Made by a program: the position numbers and the translations under genes. A DNA stretch of 64,000 nucleotides from positions 1,496,810-1,560,809 of the forward strand of contig NZ_ML138678.1 in the NCBI RefSeq assembly GCF_004028635.1, read 5' to 3'. The notes beneath the pieces were generated by a model. That model was given only the letters and a program-made list of their open reading frames with translations. It made no database searches and was not told where the DNA came from. Each line of letters begins with the position of its first letter. Position 1 is the stretch's first letter. Origin of the DNA: Streptomyces cyaneus. Lineage in GTDB: Bacteria > Actinomycetota > Actinomycetes > Streptomycetales > Streptomycetaceae. Of this stretch, positions 9,201 to 17,613 are shown piece after piece.

Positions 9201-9530
9201 GTGCCTGTCACCGCCTAGGGGTCACCCCGGTCAACAGGGGTCGGTGAGGTGCTGTGAGAGGGCTGGGGGAAGAGCAGGGAGAAGGGCTGGGGAGAAGCGT
9301 CCCCTCTAACAGTGCCTGCCCGCCGCCGGAGCCGGAACCCCTCGTACCGCCCACAGCCCTGGACGACCGCGCGTGGAGCTGCGCGTGACGGCCTTGTTCC
9401 GGACGCCGGGCGCTCTACGCTCACCGGGCGCACCGGCATGGTTTCCGCCCCCGCCGCCCCTACCCGTCCCGTCCTTGAAGGGGCTCCGCCCCTTCCACCC
9501 CGCCAGGGGGCTCCGCCCCCTGGACCCCCG

Positions 9531-9557
9531 CTCCTCAAACGCCGGAGGGGCTGATTT
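9531..9557 (-). repeat. Dispersed intergenic repeat, family B inverted copy
   Basis: Reads CTCCTCAAACGCCGG then AGGGGCTGA on the plus strand, which is the reverse complement of the family B core TTTCAGCCCGTCCGGCGTTT. Confidence 0.7.
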
Positions 9558-9576
9558 CACCAGGGCACTTCACCTC

Positions 9577-9623
9577 ACGACGCCGGCCCAGGCATTTCAG
9601 CCCGTTCGGCGTTCGAGGACGGG
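9577..9623 (+). repeat. Dispersed intergenic repeat, family B copy
   Basis: Begins ACGCCGGCCCAGGCATTTCA and continues GCCCGTTCGGCGTTCGAGGAC. It is about 90 percent identical to the copy at 9690-9735. Confidence 0.75.
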
Positions 9624-9689
9624 CGCGGCCATCCCGATCCCCCACCCACCCGCTGGGGGCTCTACCTCCCGGCGCTGACGGTCACTGCC

Positions 9690-9735
9690 CAGCGCCGGCC
9701 CAGGTATTTCAGCCCGTCCGGCGTTTGAGGACGAG
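9690..9735 (+). repeat. Dispersed intergenic repeat, family B copy
   Basis: Begins GCGCCGGCCCAGGTATTTCA and continues GCCCGTCCGGCGTTTGAGGAC. A GC-rich tail of small hairpins (9736-9830) follows, resembling the tail after the third copy near 46256. Confidence 0.75.
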
Positions 9736-9877
9736 GCCCCTTCAGGGCCGAAGCGGGGGTCTGGGGGCCGCAGGCCCCCAGGACGGCGGGGTCGAAGGGG
9801 CGGCAGCCCCTGGAGGACGGGAAGGGTAGGGGCGGCGGGGGCGAGAAAAGCCAAGGCCCGCCCCGGCACCGGCACCG

Positions 9878-11029
9878 CTACACGTCCGCGTACTTCGCGT
9901 CCGCCGCCGGATCCAACGCCAGCCGATACCCCCGCTTGACGACAGTCTGGATCAGCTTCGGCGCCCCCAGAGCCGTACGAAGCCGAGCCATCGCCGTCTC
10001 CACCGCATGCTCGTCCCGCCCCGCCCCCGGCAACGCCCGCAACAGCTCCGCGCGCGGCACCACCCACCCCGGCCGACGAGACAGAGCCCGCAGCAGCGAC
10101 ATGCCCGCCGGCGGCACGGGACGCAGTGCGCCGTCGACCAGAACCGCGTGCCCGCGAATCTCCACGTGGTGCCCGGCAATCGGCAGCGACCGAGCCCGAC
10201 CGGGCAGCTCCTGACACAGCAGCTGGACCAGCGGACCGAGCCGGAACCGTTCGGGCTGGACCGTGTCGACGCCGAGCGCCTGCAGCGGCAGCGCGGTGAC
10301 CGGACCGACGCAGGCCGGAAGGACGTCATGATTGAGGGCGGCGAGCAGCTCCGGAAGCAGCCCGCGCTCCTCCGCCCGCGACAGCAGGGACGCCGCGGCC
10401 GGGGCGCTGGTGAAGGTGAGGGCGTCCAGCCCGCGGGAGACCGTCGCGTCCAGCAGACGGTCGACCGGGCCGATGTCCTCCGGCGGCAGCCACCGGTAGA
10501 CGGGGACCCCGAGCACCTCCGCTCCCGCGGCCCGCAACGCCTCCACGAATCCGGGCAGCGGCTCACCGTGCAGCTGGATGGCGACCCGGCGCCCGTCGAC
10601 GCCCTCCTCCAGCAGCCGGTCCAGTACCTCGGCCATGGACTCGCTGGACGGCGACCAGTCCTCCGTGAGCCCGGCGGCCCGTACCGCGCCCTTGACCTTC
10701 GGTCCGCGCGCGAGGATCTCGACCCCGCGCAGCCGTTCCAGCAGGTCTTCGCCCAGCCCCCATCCGTCGGCGGCCTCGATCCAGCCCCGGAAGCCGATCG
10801 CGGTCGTGGCGACCACGACGTCCGGCGTCCGCTGGATGATCTCCTTGGTGGCGGCGAGCAGCTCGCTGTCGTCGGCGAGTGGCACGATGCGCAGGGCAGG
10901 GGCGTGCAGGACGGCGGCGCCGCGCCGCTGGAGCAACGCCCCGAGCTCGTCGGCCCGGCGCGCGGCGGTCACGCCCACGGTGAACCCCGCGAGGGGCCCA
11001 TGGTCGGATTGCTGCTGTTCGTCGTACAT
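9878..11029 (-). CDS. nnaR: NnaR-like nitrate assimilation regulator: HemD-like domain plus winged helix
   Basis: The N-terminal ~250 residues are a uroporphyrinogen-III synthase (HemD) fold: an opening GFTVGVTAARRADELGALLQ, a central VAIQLHGEPLPGFVEALR and a later TFTSAPAAASLLSRAEERG. The C-terminal ~100 residues are an OmpR-type winged helix (MSLLRALSRRPGWVVPRAEL ... HAVETAMARLRTALG ... VVKRGYRL). That makes it a DNA-binding regulator, not a tetrapyrrole enzyme. In S. coelicolor the orthologue NnaR co-activates nitrate/nitrite genes with GlnR. It lies 164 bp downstream of narK on the same strand. ATG at 11029 is preferred; an in-frame GTG at 11077 would add 16 residues. Confidence 0.85.
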   Translation of the reverse strand: MYDEQQQSDHGPLAGFTVGVTAARRADELGALLQRRGAAVLHAPALRIVPLADDSELLAATKEIIQRTPDVVVATTAIGFRGWIEAADGWGLGEDLLERLRGVEILARGPKVKGAVRAAGLTEDWSPSSESMAEVLDRLLEEGVDGRRVAIQLHGEPLPGFVEALRAAGAEVLGVPVYRWLPPEDIGPVDRLLDATVSRGLDALTFTSAPAAASLLSRAEERGLLPELLAALNHDVLPACVGPVTALPLQALGVDTVQPERFRLGPLVQLLCQELPGRARSLPIAGHHVEIRGHAVLVDGALRPVPPAGMSLLRALSRRPGWVVPRAELLRALPGAGRDEHAVETAMARLRTALGAPKLIQTVVKRGYRLALDPAADAKYADV

Positions 11030-11137
11030 AACTCTCGTCCCGCACTCGAGTTGTGGTGCCTGCGCCAGGTGGTCCACCGGGGGTGACCGGGAGCGGCTCC
11101 TGATCGCACCCTTGGTGGGTACACCTGCATGCCGATC

Positions 11138-11165
11138 GAGCCTGTCAACGGTGCGTGACAGGCTC
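11138..11165. promoter_or_regulatory. Inverted repeat between narK and nnaR with embedded TTGACA
   Basis: Perfect 10-base arms GAGCCTGTCA and TGACAGGCTC flank an 8-base spacer. The minus-strand right arm forms TTGACA, a perfect -35 hexamer pointing at nnaR. The element could be a narK terminator/attenuator or an operator over an nnaR promoter; sequence alone does not decide. Confidence 0.55.
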
Positions 11166-11193
11166 GGTTCGGCTTGATGTCAGCAGTGTTACG

Positions 11194-12576
11194 TCACACC
11201 TCTGCGTAGCTGAGCTGCGGCTTTGCCTCCGAGGTCGCTGTGGCGTGCGTCTCCGAGGCGGCCGGGCGGCGAAGGTATACGGCCCAGGTGACCAGGAAGC
11301 AGACGCCGTAGAAGGCGAGGAAGGCGACGAAGGCGCCGGTGCCGGAGCCCACCGTGAGGAAGGACTGGCGGAAGGCGAGGTTGATGCCGAGGCCGCCGAG
11401 CGCACCCACCGCGCCGATGAGGCCCATGGAGGCACCGGAGAGCCGGCGGCCATAGGCGGCGGCGTCCTCACCGGTGAGCCCCTTGGCGAGGGCCTTGTTG
11501 TGGAAGATGCCGGGGATCATCTTGAACGTCGAGCCGTTGCCGAGCCCGCTCAGCACGAACAGGGCGATGAACGCGGTGGTGAACAGCGGCAGCGACTTCT
11601 GCATCGAGGCCACGATGATGACCGCGGTCGCGGCGGCCATGGCGACGTAGTTCCACAGCGTGATCTTCGCACCGCCGTACCGGTCGGCGAGCCAGCCGCC
11701 CACGGGGCGGATCAGGGAGCCGAGCAGCGGGCCGATGAAGGTGACGTAGGCGGACTGGAGCGGCGTCCGGCCGAACTGGGTCTGCAGGACGAGACCGAAG
11801 GCGAAGCTGTATCCGATGAAGGAGCCGAAGGTGCCGATGTAGAGGAAGGACATGATCCAGGTGTGGGCCTCCTTCACAGCGTCCTTGGCGGCACCGGTGT
11901 CGTTCTTCACCGAGGAGATGCTGTCCATCTTGAGCCACGCGAGGACGGCGGCGATCACGATGAACGGGATGTAGATCCCGAGCAGCAGGCGCGGGCCGGC
12001 GCTGGCACCGATGACCGCGAGACCGACGAGCTGCACCACGGGCACACCGATGTTGCCGCCGCCGGCGTTCAGACCGAGCGCCCACCCCTTCTTACGCAGG
12101 GGGAAGAAGGCGTTGATGTTGGTCATGCTGGAAGCGAAGTTTCCGCCACCGACACCGGCCAGCATCGCGCAGAGCAGGAAGGTGGTGAAGGAGGTTCCCG
12201 GCTCCATCACGGCGAATGCGGCGACGGTCGGCAGGAGCAGCATGCTCGCCGAGATCACCGTCCACATCCGGCCGCCGAAGATGGCGACGGCGAAGGTGTA
12301 GGGCACGCGGACGATGGCACCGACCAGCGTGGCCATCGAGACGATCGTGAACTTGTCGGCAGGGGTGAGCCCGTACTCCGGCCCCATGAAGAGGACCATC
12401 ACGGACCACAGGGTCCAGATCGAGAAGCCGATGTGCTCGGAGAGGACCGAGAAGAAGAGGTTGCGCTTGGCGACCTTCTCTCCGGTCTCGTCCCAGAACG
12501 TCTCGTCCTCGGGGTCCCAGTGATCGATCCAGCGGCCTCCCCTGCTCGAGGCGGGGGCTGTGCTAGGGGCTGTCAT
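11194..12576 (-). CDS. narK: Nitrate/nitrite transporter, MFS family (NarK/NasA type)
   Basis: This 460-residue MFS transporter has about 12 membrane helices. It carries both nitrate-porter signatures: GGGNFASSMTNINAFFP in helix 5 and GLNAGGGNIGVPVVQ in the following helix, plus GNGSTFKMIP and the conserved GGWLADRYGG loop. It would import nitrate or exchange nitrate and nitrite at the plasma membrane. The N-terminal cytosolic segment (WIDHWDPEDETFWDETG) is typical of actinobacterial members. ATG at 12576 follows GGAGG with 4-base spacing. A GlnR-like box lies about 90-105 bases upstream, and the regulator nnaR follows, so nitrogen control is likely. Confidence 0.93.
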   Translation of the reverse strand: MTAPSTAPASSRGGRWIDHWDPEDETFWDETGEKVAKRNLFFSVLSEHIGFSIWTLWSVMVLFMGPEYGLTPADKFTIVSMATLVGAIVRVPYTFAVAIFGGRMWTVISASMLLLPTVAAFAVMEPGTSFTTFLLCAMLAGVGGGNFASSMTNINAFFPLRKKGWALGLNAGGGNIGVPVVQLVGLAVIGASAGPRLLLGIYIPFIVIAAVLAWLKMDSISSVKNDTGAAKDAVKEAHTWIMSFLYIGTFGSFIGYSFAFGLVLQTQFGRTPLQSAYVTFIGPLLGSLIRPVGGWLADRYGGAKITLWNYVAMAAATAVIIVASMQKSLPLFTTAFIALFVLSGLGNGSTFKMIPGIFHNKALAKGLTGEDAAAYGRRLSGASMGLIGAVGALGGLGINLAFRQSFLTVGSGTGAFVAFLAFYGVCFLVTWAVYLRRPAASETHATATSEAKPQLSYAEV

Positions 12577-12665
12577 GACGCCTCCACGGTACTTCGGGGC
12601 TCGGTCGCACTTCGAGTGGCTGGTCCCGAAGGTAGGGAGGGCTCGTTTCCGCGCTGTGGCACCGG

Positions 12666-12681
12666 GTGACCGGAAGGGAAC
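12666..12681. promoter_or_regulatory. Candidate GlnR box upstream of narK
   Basis: GTGAC-CGGAAG-GGAAC fits the actinobacterial GlnR half-site pattern gTnAc-N6-GaAAc with one mismatch. It is 90 bp upstream of the narK start, where nitrogen control of nitrate uptake is expected. A further GTTTC/GAAAC element lies at about 12648, but at imperfect spacing. Confidence 0.5.
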
Positions 12682-12728
12682 TTTGCTCTCACCCGGCGGG
12701 AAGGGCGGATGAGAGGTTGTGGCAGTCG

Positions 12729-12755
12729 TCCCTATATAAGGGCGAGATATAGGGA
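12729..12755. promoter_or_regulatory. AT-rich inverted repeat, probable terminator of the Pro/Gln-tailed membrane gene
   Basis: Arms TCCCTATAT and ATATAGGGA (9 bases) flank a 9-base spacer, unusually AT-rich for this genome. It sits 23 bases past the stop of the minus-strand gene ending at 12778. A related direct repeat (GATACAGGGG) follows. It could equally be a regulatory element of narK. Confidence 0.4.
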
Positions 12756-12777
12756 CGAGATACAGGGGCCGCGGGCG

Positions 12778-13752
12778 TCAGCGCTGCGGGGGCTGCCAGT
12801 GCGGGTTCTGCTGGGGATACGGCTGCTGGGGGTGAGGCTGAGGCTGGCCGTACGGCTGCTGGGGCTGCGGCTGGCCGTACGGCTGCTGGGGCTGGCCGTA
12901 GGGCGGCTGGGGCTGCGGCTGCTGCGGCGTGGCGTACGGGCCCGGGGTCTGGGTCTGGGGAGCGCCGTAAGGGCCTGGGGCCGGCTGATTGCCGTACGGG
13001 CCCGGGGCGGCGGGCTGGGGAGGGTACGCGCCCGGGGCCGGGGCGGCGGGCTGCCCCGGGTAGGGGCCAGGGGCCTGCTGGCCGTAGGGCCCGGCGGCGA
13101 AGGGGTTCCCTTGGCCAGCCATCTGCCCTGGCATCTGTCCCGCGTACTGCCCCGTCATCTGCGCACCCGGCGGCAGATACCGCACCCGACCGCCCTCGTC
13201 GGTGATCGGCGTGAACCCGGCGGCCTGGAGCCGGGCCGCGAACTTGGCGTTGCGCTTGCGGTTGACGGCGAAGCCGATGCCGACGATGGCCATGAAGAAC
13301 GCCCAGGTGAGGAATGCTGCCAGCCAGGCGCCGGCATCCGCGCCCAGCCGCACTCCGAGGATCCCGGCGCCGATGGTGAGGCCGATGGCCGCGTACCCCA
13401 TCCGCTTCTCGGCGTTCTTGCCGGTGAGGTCGAAGTTGATACGGGCCTTGAGAAGCTCGAAGGCGTCCGGCACGAGGGGCGGTACGGACACCCCGTCGCC
13501 GGCGTTCGGATACTGCGCCCAGTTCTGCCCGGCGCGAGCGCGGGCCTGGGGGCTGGGGTCGGGCGCGATCATCATCACGAGCGCGTTGTTCCGCCCGGCG
13601 CTCTGCCGTACGTCCACGTACTCGTACCCGAACTGCTGGGCGATGAAGGCCAGCGTGGCGAGCTTCTTCACGGAGGCCATGGGGCTGGTGAGCTCGACGG
13701 GCCCTCCGCCCGCCATCAACTGCAGCATCTTCTGCACTTGCCGCTTGCTCAT
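12778..13752 (-). CDS. Membrane protein with Pro/Gln/Gly-rich C-terminal tail
   Basis: I do not recognise a named family. The 324 residues start MSKRQVQKMLQLMAGGGPVEL. Residues ~1-95 are cytosolic and mixed alpha/beta. Two membrane helices follow (MGYAAIGLTIGAGILGVRLG and AWLAAFLTWAFFMAIVGIGF), then a short basic domain (NRKRNAKFAARLQAAGF). The last ~120 residues are low-complexity repeats of PYGQPQ, PGPYG and PQQP. Such tails often mediate protein-protein contacts in actinobacterial envelope proteins. ATG at 13752 has GGGGAG about 9 bases upstream; an upstream ATG would add 11 residues without a better site. It reads alone toward narK. Confidence 0.7.
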   Translation of the reverse strand: MSKRQVQKMLQLMAGGGPVELTSPMASVKKLATLAFIAQQFGYEYVDVRQSAGRNNALVMMIAPDPSPQARARAGQNWAQYPNAGDGVSVPPLVPDAFELLKARINFDLTGKNAEKRMGYAAIGLTIGAGILGVRLGADAGAWLAAFLTWAFFMAIVGIGFAVNRKRNAKFAARLQAAGFTPITDEGGRVRYLPPGAQMTGQYAGQMPGQMAGQGNPFAAGPYGQQAPGPYPGQPAAPAPGAYPPQPAAPGPYGNQPAPGPYGAPQTQTPGPYATPQQPQPQPPYGQPQQPYGQPQPQQPYGQPQPHPQQPYPQQNPHWQPPQR

Positions 13753-14086
13753 CAGCACCTGCTCCCCACCGACCACCCGGACCAACCGGCCCCTCGGGTC
13801 ACCCCGTTCACTTGCGCAACCCGGTCAGTGTTCCATGGGGGTCTGACAGGACGGAACCTCGGTCGGCGGGGTTCACAGGTTCTTACCGGATCTTGGCTGC
13901 CTCCAGGGGCCGGAGCCGATCGCCGAGGGCAAACGGAAGGGGATCAGGCCTCCGGATGATGACGGAGCGGCGTGCCAGGGGCTCTGCTGCGGCGAAGTCG
14001 CGGCGGGAATGGGCGAGTCCACCTTCATCCATCGCCGCCGAGGAAACAGCGTCCCTGAGATCGATGTCGGCCAGAACCCGCGTGCC
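13753..14086. other. Gap with an unsupported 66-codon open frame
   Basis: These 334 bp separate the acyltransferase stop from the membrane-protein start. On the minus strand an open stretch ends with TAA near 13889 (…LRPLEAAKIR) but has no start with a ribosome-binding site. Its third positions are only about 73 percent G/C. It may be a decayed gene end; I do not call it as a gene. Confidence 0.3.
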
Positions 14087-15412
14087 CTACCTGGCGTGAG
14101 AGCGCTTCTTCCCAGCCCCGTCCGGCCACAACCGCGGCCCCCGCTTCGCCGCAAGGTCCTCGACCCAGCCCACCGCCACGATCATCAACCCGATCAACGG
14201 CCACACCAGGAAGAACATCCAGATCATGTACGTCGAGTCGAGCGCTGCCGTCGCTCGCTCGCTCTCCATGAACGGAAGCTCGTACAGCCGGTCGAGGATC
14301 GGGACCGTGGCCATGATCAGGAGGTTGTGCCAGAGGTAGATCGTGACCGCTCGGTTGTTGGAGAGGGTGACCAGCTTGTCCCACTTCGATAGCTTGCCCG
14401 GCAGTTCCTGCCACGACGGGGAGTACTGGAGCAGGATGACCACGAAGCCGAAGGACCAGGTGGCCTGGGCCAGCGGGATGTCGTTCAGGTCCCAGCCGTC
14501 GGGGCCCAGATGGCCCGAGGCCCACCACAGGCCGAAGGCCATCAGCAGGACCGAGCAGGAGACGGCCACATAGCGCGGGATCTTCGCCAGGAAGCCCTCG
14601 TGGTGGGCGAAGCCCAGGACCCAGCAGCTGCCGTAGACGGCGAAGTCCGTGACCGCGTTGCCCGTTTCGCCGGGGATGGAGACCAGTCCCGTGCCCACGA
14701 TCGCCGTCAGTCCCAGCGGGGCGAGCAGCGTCGGCCAGGGGGCCCTGCGGAAGGCCCACAGGAGGAGGGGTGAGGCCACCACGAACCACAGGTACGCCCG
14801 CAGGTACCACAGCGGCCCCGCCGCCTGCACCGCCCACGTGTCCTCCAGCAGCCCCGACTTGGAGCCGATGTGCCACGGGAACGGCGGTGCGCCGATCGGG
14901 ATGACGTAGTTGATCAGGTCGACCAGGACCCAGGAACCGCCGTGGTCCGGGTCCTTCGTCGGGTTCCAGCCGCCCGCGAACATCAGCGCCAGCACCACCG
15001 CGCTGAACGCCCAGAGAGGGGGCAGCAAGCGGCGGATACGGCCCCTGATCACACCCCACGCCGGGCGGTTCAGCGAGCGAGCCATCAGCGAGCCGGCCAG
15101 CGCGAACATCACGCCCATGGACGGGAACAGCACCGTCAGCCACGCCCAGCCGAAGAGGTGGTAGACGACCACGCGGACCAGGGCTATCGAGCGGAGCAGG
15201 TCCAGGTAGCGGTCCCGGCCCGGCTTGGCCTGCTTCTTGGGCGCGGGTGCGGCGGCCGTGGGGGGCACCGGGGCCGACTCCGGCACCGGCACCGGCTCGG
15301 TCGTGCGCTGCTGCGGGACGGCGTACGGCGCCGTCGTCCATGCCGACTCCGAGGGGCCGGCCTCCGTGCCCGGAGCTCCGCCCGTCCCCGTCGGCTGATA
15401 TCCCTGCGTCAT
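14087..15412 (-). CDS. Acyltransferase 3 family membrane protein, third gene of the mat operon
   Basis: This 441-residue integral membrane O-acyltransferase has a ~65-residue Pro/Ala-rich cytosolic N-terminus, then the family start RDRYLDLLRSIALVRVVVYH with the conserved catalytic-type histidine, followed by about 10 membrane helices. The late segment LSNNRAVTIYLWHNL is typical of the family. Its ATG overlaps the matB stop as TGATG, so it is translationally coupled to the polymer synthase. By analogy with IcaC/OafA it probably acylates, or helps export, the extracellular amino-sugar polymer made by MatB; that is inference from context. Confidence 0.82.
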   Translation of the reverse strand: MTQGYQPTGTGGAPGTEAGPSESAWTTAPYAVPQQRTTEPVPVPESAPVPPTAAAPAPKKQAKPGRDRYLDLLRSIALVRVVVYHLFGWAWLTVLFPSMGVMFALAGSLMARSLNRPAWGVIRGRIRRLLPPLWAFSAVVLALMFAGGWNPTKDPDHGGSWVLVDLINYVIPIGAPPFPWHIGSKSGLLEDTWAVQAAGPLWYLRAYLWFVVASPLLLWAFRRAPWPTLLAPLGLTAIVGTGLVSIPGETGNAVTDFAVYGSCWVLGFAHHEGFLAKIPRYVAVSCSVLLMAFGLWWASGHLGPDGWDLNDIPLAQATWSFGFVVILLQYSPSWQELPGKLSKWDKLVTLSNNRAVTIYLWHNLLIMATVPILDRLYELPFMESERATAALDSTYMIWMFFLVWPLIGLMIVAVGWVEDLAAKRGPRLWPDGAGKKRSHAR

Positions 15413-17613
15413 CCCACCGGCCTCCGATCACCGTCACGCGTACCTGCCGCCCGCTGCCGCGGCACCGGTCCCCCGGGTGCCTCGACGACGCCCGTGCGGC
15501 GCAGCTTCTGCCAGCGCAGGCGGCCGCCGGTGAGGGCCGTGATCCAGGACTGGAGCAGGACGACGTACATGAGCTGGCGGTAGAGGATCTGCTGGAGGGG
15601 GAGGGAGATCAGGTGGGTCATGCGTTCCTTGTCCAGGCGGAAGGCGTACGCCGCGCAGACCAGCTGGATGGCCAGGACGCCGAGCCACGCGCCGATCGTC
15701 TTCTGTGTCGGGCCGAAGATCAGGCCGTAGAGGAGGAACACGTCGATCAGCGGGGCCAGCAGGGGGGCGAGCACCATGAAGAGGGACACCAGCGGCAGGC
15801 CGACCCTGCCGAAGCGGCCCGACGGGCCCCGTTCCACGAGCGCCTTGCGGTGCTTCCAGATCGCCTGCATCGTGCCGTACGACCAGCGGTAGCGCTGCGA
15901 CCACAGCTGCTGGACGGTCTCCGGGGCCTCGGTCCAGGCCCGGGCCTTCTCGGCGTACACCACGCGCCAGCCGTCGCGGTGCATCGCCATCGTGATGTCG
16001 GTGTCCTCGGCGAGCGTGTCGTCGCTCATGCCGCCGACCCGTTCGAGAGCGGACCTCCGGAAAGCCCCGACCGCGCCCGGGATCGTCGGCATGCAGCGCA
16101 GGATGTCGTACATACGGCGGTCGAGGTTGAAGCCCATCACGTACTCGATGTGCTGCCAGGCGCCGATCAGGGAATCCCGGTTGCCCACCTTCGCGTTGCC
16201 GGCCACCGCGCCCACGCGCGGGTCACCGAACGGCTGGACCAGCTCGCGGACCGTGGACGGTTCGAAGACCGTGTCGCCGTCCATCATCACGATCAGGTCG
16301 TAACGGGCGTTCGCCAGGCCGCGGTTGAGCGCCGCGGGCTTGCCGGCGTTGAGCTGGCGGACGACGCGGACGTTGGGCAGGCGCATCGCCTCGACGATCC
16401 GTGCCGTGCCGTCGCTCGAACCGTCGTCGACGACGATCACCTCGATGGGGTGCTCGCTCGCCATCAGGGAACGGACGGTGTTCTCGATGCACTTGGCCTC
16501 GTTGTACGCCGGGACCAGCACCGACACCGGTTCGGTGACCGGCGGGCCCCAGCGGAAGCCGCGGCGGCGCACCCGGCGGGCGTGGATGCCCGACAGCAGC
16601 AGCATCAGCACGAAGCGGCTGATGACCAGGAAGCCGATCACCGCCAGGCCGACCACCAGGACGCCGGTGATGTTGTCCGAGGCCTGGACCAGGAAGACCC
16701 AGGCCTTGCCCTTCCACTGGTCGAGGCCGGTGACCTGGGTGTGGGCGCTGGGCGCGTCGAGGGCCTCGGTGAGGTTGTCGAACTCGTAGCCCTCGGCCTT
16801 CATGTCCGGCAGGAACCTGTCCAGCGCCTCGACCGTCTGGTGCCGGTCGCCGCCGGAGTCGTGCATCAGGACGATCGCGCCCTTGCCGCCCTTGGGGGTG
16901 GCACGGCGGATGATCTCGTCGACGCCCGGCTTCTGCCAGTCCTCGCTGTCGGTGTTGTTGACGACGGTGATGTAACCGCGCCTGCCGATGTACTCCGTCA
17001 CGGGCCAGGACTTGTTGTCCATGGCGTCGGCGAAGGAGGAGTACGGCGGGCGGAAGAGGGACGTACGGATACCGGCCGCGCCGCTGATCGCCAGCTGGTT
17101 CTGGGACAGCTCCCAGTCGATGCGCTTCTTGCTCTGGAAGGAGAGGTCGGGGTGGTTGAAGGTGTGCAGGCCGACCTCGTGGCCCTCCTCGACCATGCGC
17201 CGGACCAGGTCAGGGTGGCGCGAGGTCATGGTGCCGGTGACGAAGAAGACGGCGTGCGCGTGGTGCTTCTTGAGCACGTCCAGGACCTTGGGGGTCCAGG
17301 TCGGGTCCGGGCCGTCGTCGAAGGTGAGGACCAGGCGGTGGTCCTGGAGGGTCAGGGACTCGGTGCGACCGCTGCGGGTGTCGATGACCGGGCCGCCCTC
17401 GAGGATCTGCTCCGGGACCTTGTCGGAGGCGGCGGCGGGCTGGACGCGGTGGTCGGCCAGGATCTCGTTGTGGACGTACCCCCGCAGCATCAGCATCGCC
17501 ATCAGCGCGACGAGAACGAGTGAGGGAAGCAGCAGGCGCATGGGCACGCGGCGGCGCCGGGAGCCGTCGGGGGCTCCCTTCGCGGGCCCGTGACGGCGGG
17601 TGCGGGATGCCAT
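15409..17613 (-). CDS. matB: MatB: polysaccharide deacetylase fused to GT2 polymer synthase
   Basis: One 734-residue membrane protein combines two jobs that are separate in PgaB/PgaC systems. After a signal-anchor helix (residues ~26-44), a NodB deacetylase occupies ~93-290: TFDDGPDPTW at 97-106, the metal-binding HTFNHPD at 150-156, RPPYSS, and LMHDSGGD. A membrane helix (~312-342) leads to a family 2 glycosyltransferase with MMDGD (Asp445, Asp447), LAEDTDI and QRYRW, then further helices. This is a processive beta-glycan synthase like chitin/PNAG synthases. The orthologue is the pellet-forming MatB of streptomycetes, linked to poly-beta-1,6-GlcNAc. It is coupled to both neighbours by TGATG overlaps. 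Confidence 0.9.
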   Translation of the reverse strand: MASRTRRHGPAKGAPDGSRRRRVPMRLLLPSLVLVALMAMLMLRGYVHNEILADHRVQPAAASDKVPEQILEGGPVIDTRSGRTESLTLQDHRLVLTFDDGPDPTWTPKVLDVLKKHHAHAVFFVTGTMTSRHPDLVRRMVEEGHEVGLHTFNHPDLSFQSKKRIDWELSQNQLAISGAAGIRTSLFRPPYSSFADAMDNKSWPVTEYIGRRGYITVVNNTDSEDWQKPGVDEIIRRATPKGGKGAIVLMHDSGGDRHQTVEALDRFLPDMKAEGYEFDNLTEALDAPSAHTQVTGLDQWKGKAWVFLVQASDNITGVLVVGLAVIGFLVISRFVLMLLLSGIHARRVRRRGFRWGPPVTEPVSVLVPAYNEAKCIENTVRSLMASEHPIEVIVVDDGSSDGTARIVEAMRLPNVRVVRQLNAGKPAALNRGLANARYDLIVMMDGDTVFEPSTVRELVQPFGDPRVGAVAGNAKVGNRDSLIGAWQHIEYVMGFNLDRRMYDILRCMPTIPGAVGAFRRSALERVGGMSDDTLAEDTDITMAMHRDGWRVVYAEKARAWTEAPETVQQLWSQRYRWSYGTMQAIWKHRKALVERGPSGRFGRVGLPLVSLFMVLAPLLAPLIDVFLLYGLIFGPTQKTIGAWLGVLAIQLVCAAYAFRLDKERMTHLISLPLQQILYRQLMYVVLLQSWITALTGGRLRWQKLRRTGVVEAPGGPVPRQRAAGTRDGDRRPVG

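Larger units (their letters stand above)
9201..9877. other. Gene-free repeat block
   Basis: These 677 bp between the CGNR gene and nnaR contain no credible gene. From 9476 to about 9850 they are built from dispersed repeat modules: an inverted module at 9476-9557 and two forward copies at 9577-9623 and 9690-9735. Short mirror hairpins such as GGGGCTCCGCCCC and GGGGGCCGCAGGCCCCC sit between them. Open frames here are low-complexity Pro/Gly/Arg artefacts. Confidence 0.7.

Noticed and set aside
9878..11029. Uroporphyrinogen-III synthase (hemD) for heme synthesis
   Set aside because: The fused winged helix and position beside narK indicate a regulator; no other heme genes are nearby.
13889..14086. 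66-codon open frame on the minus strand ending LRPLEAAKIR
   Set aside because: No start codon with a ribosome-binding site, a stop directly upstream, and third-position GC near 73 percent, below the neighbours. At most a gene remnant.
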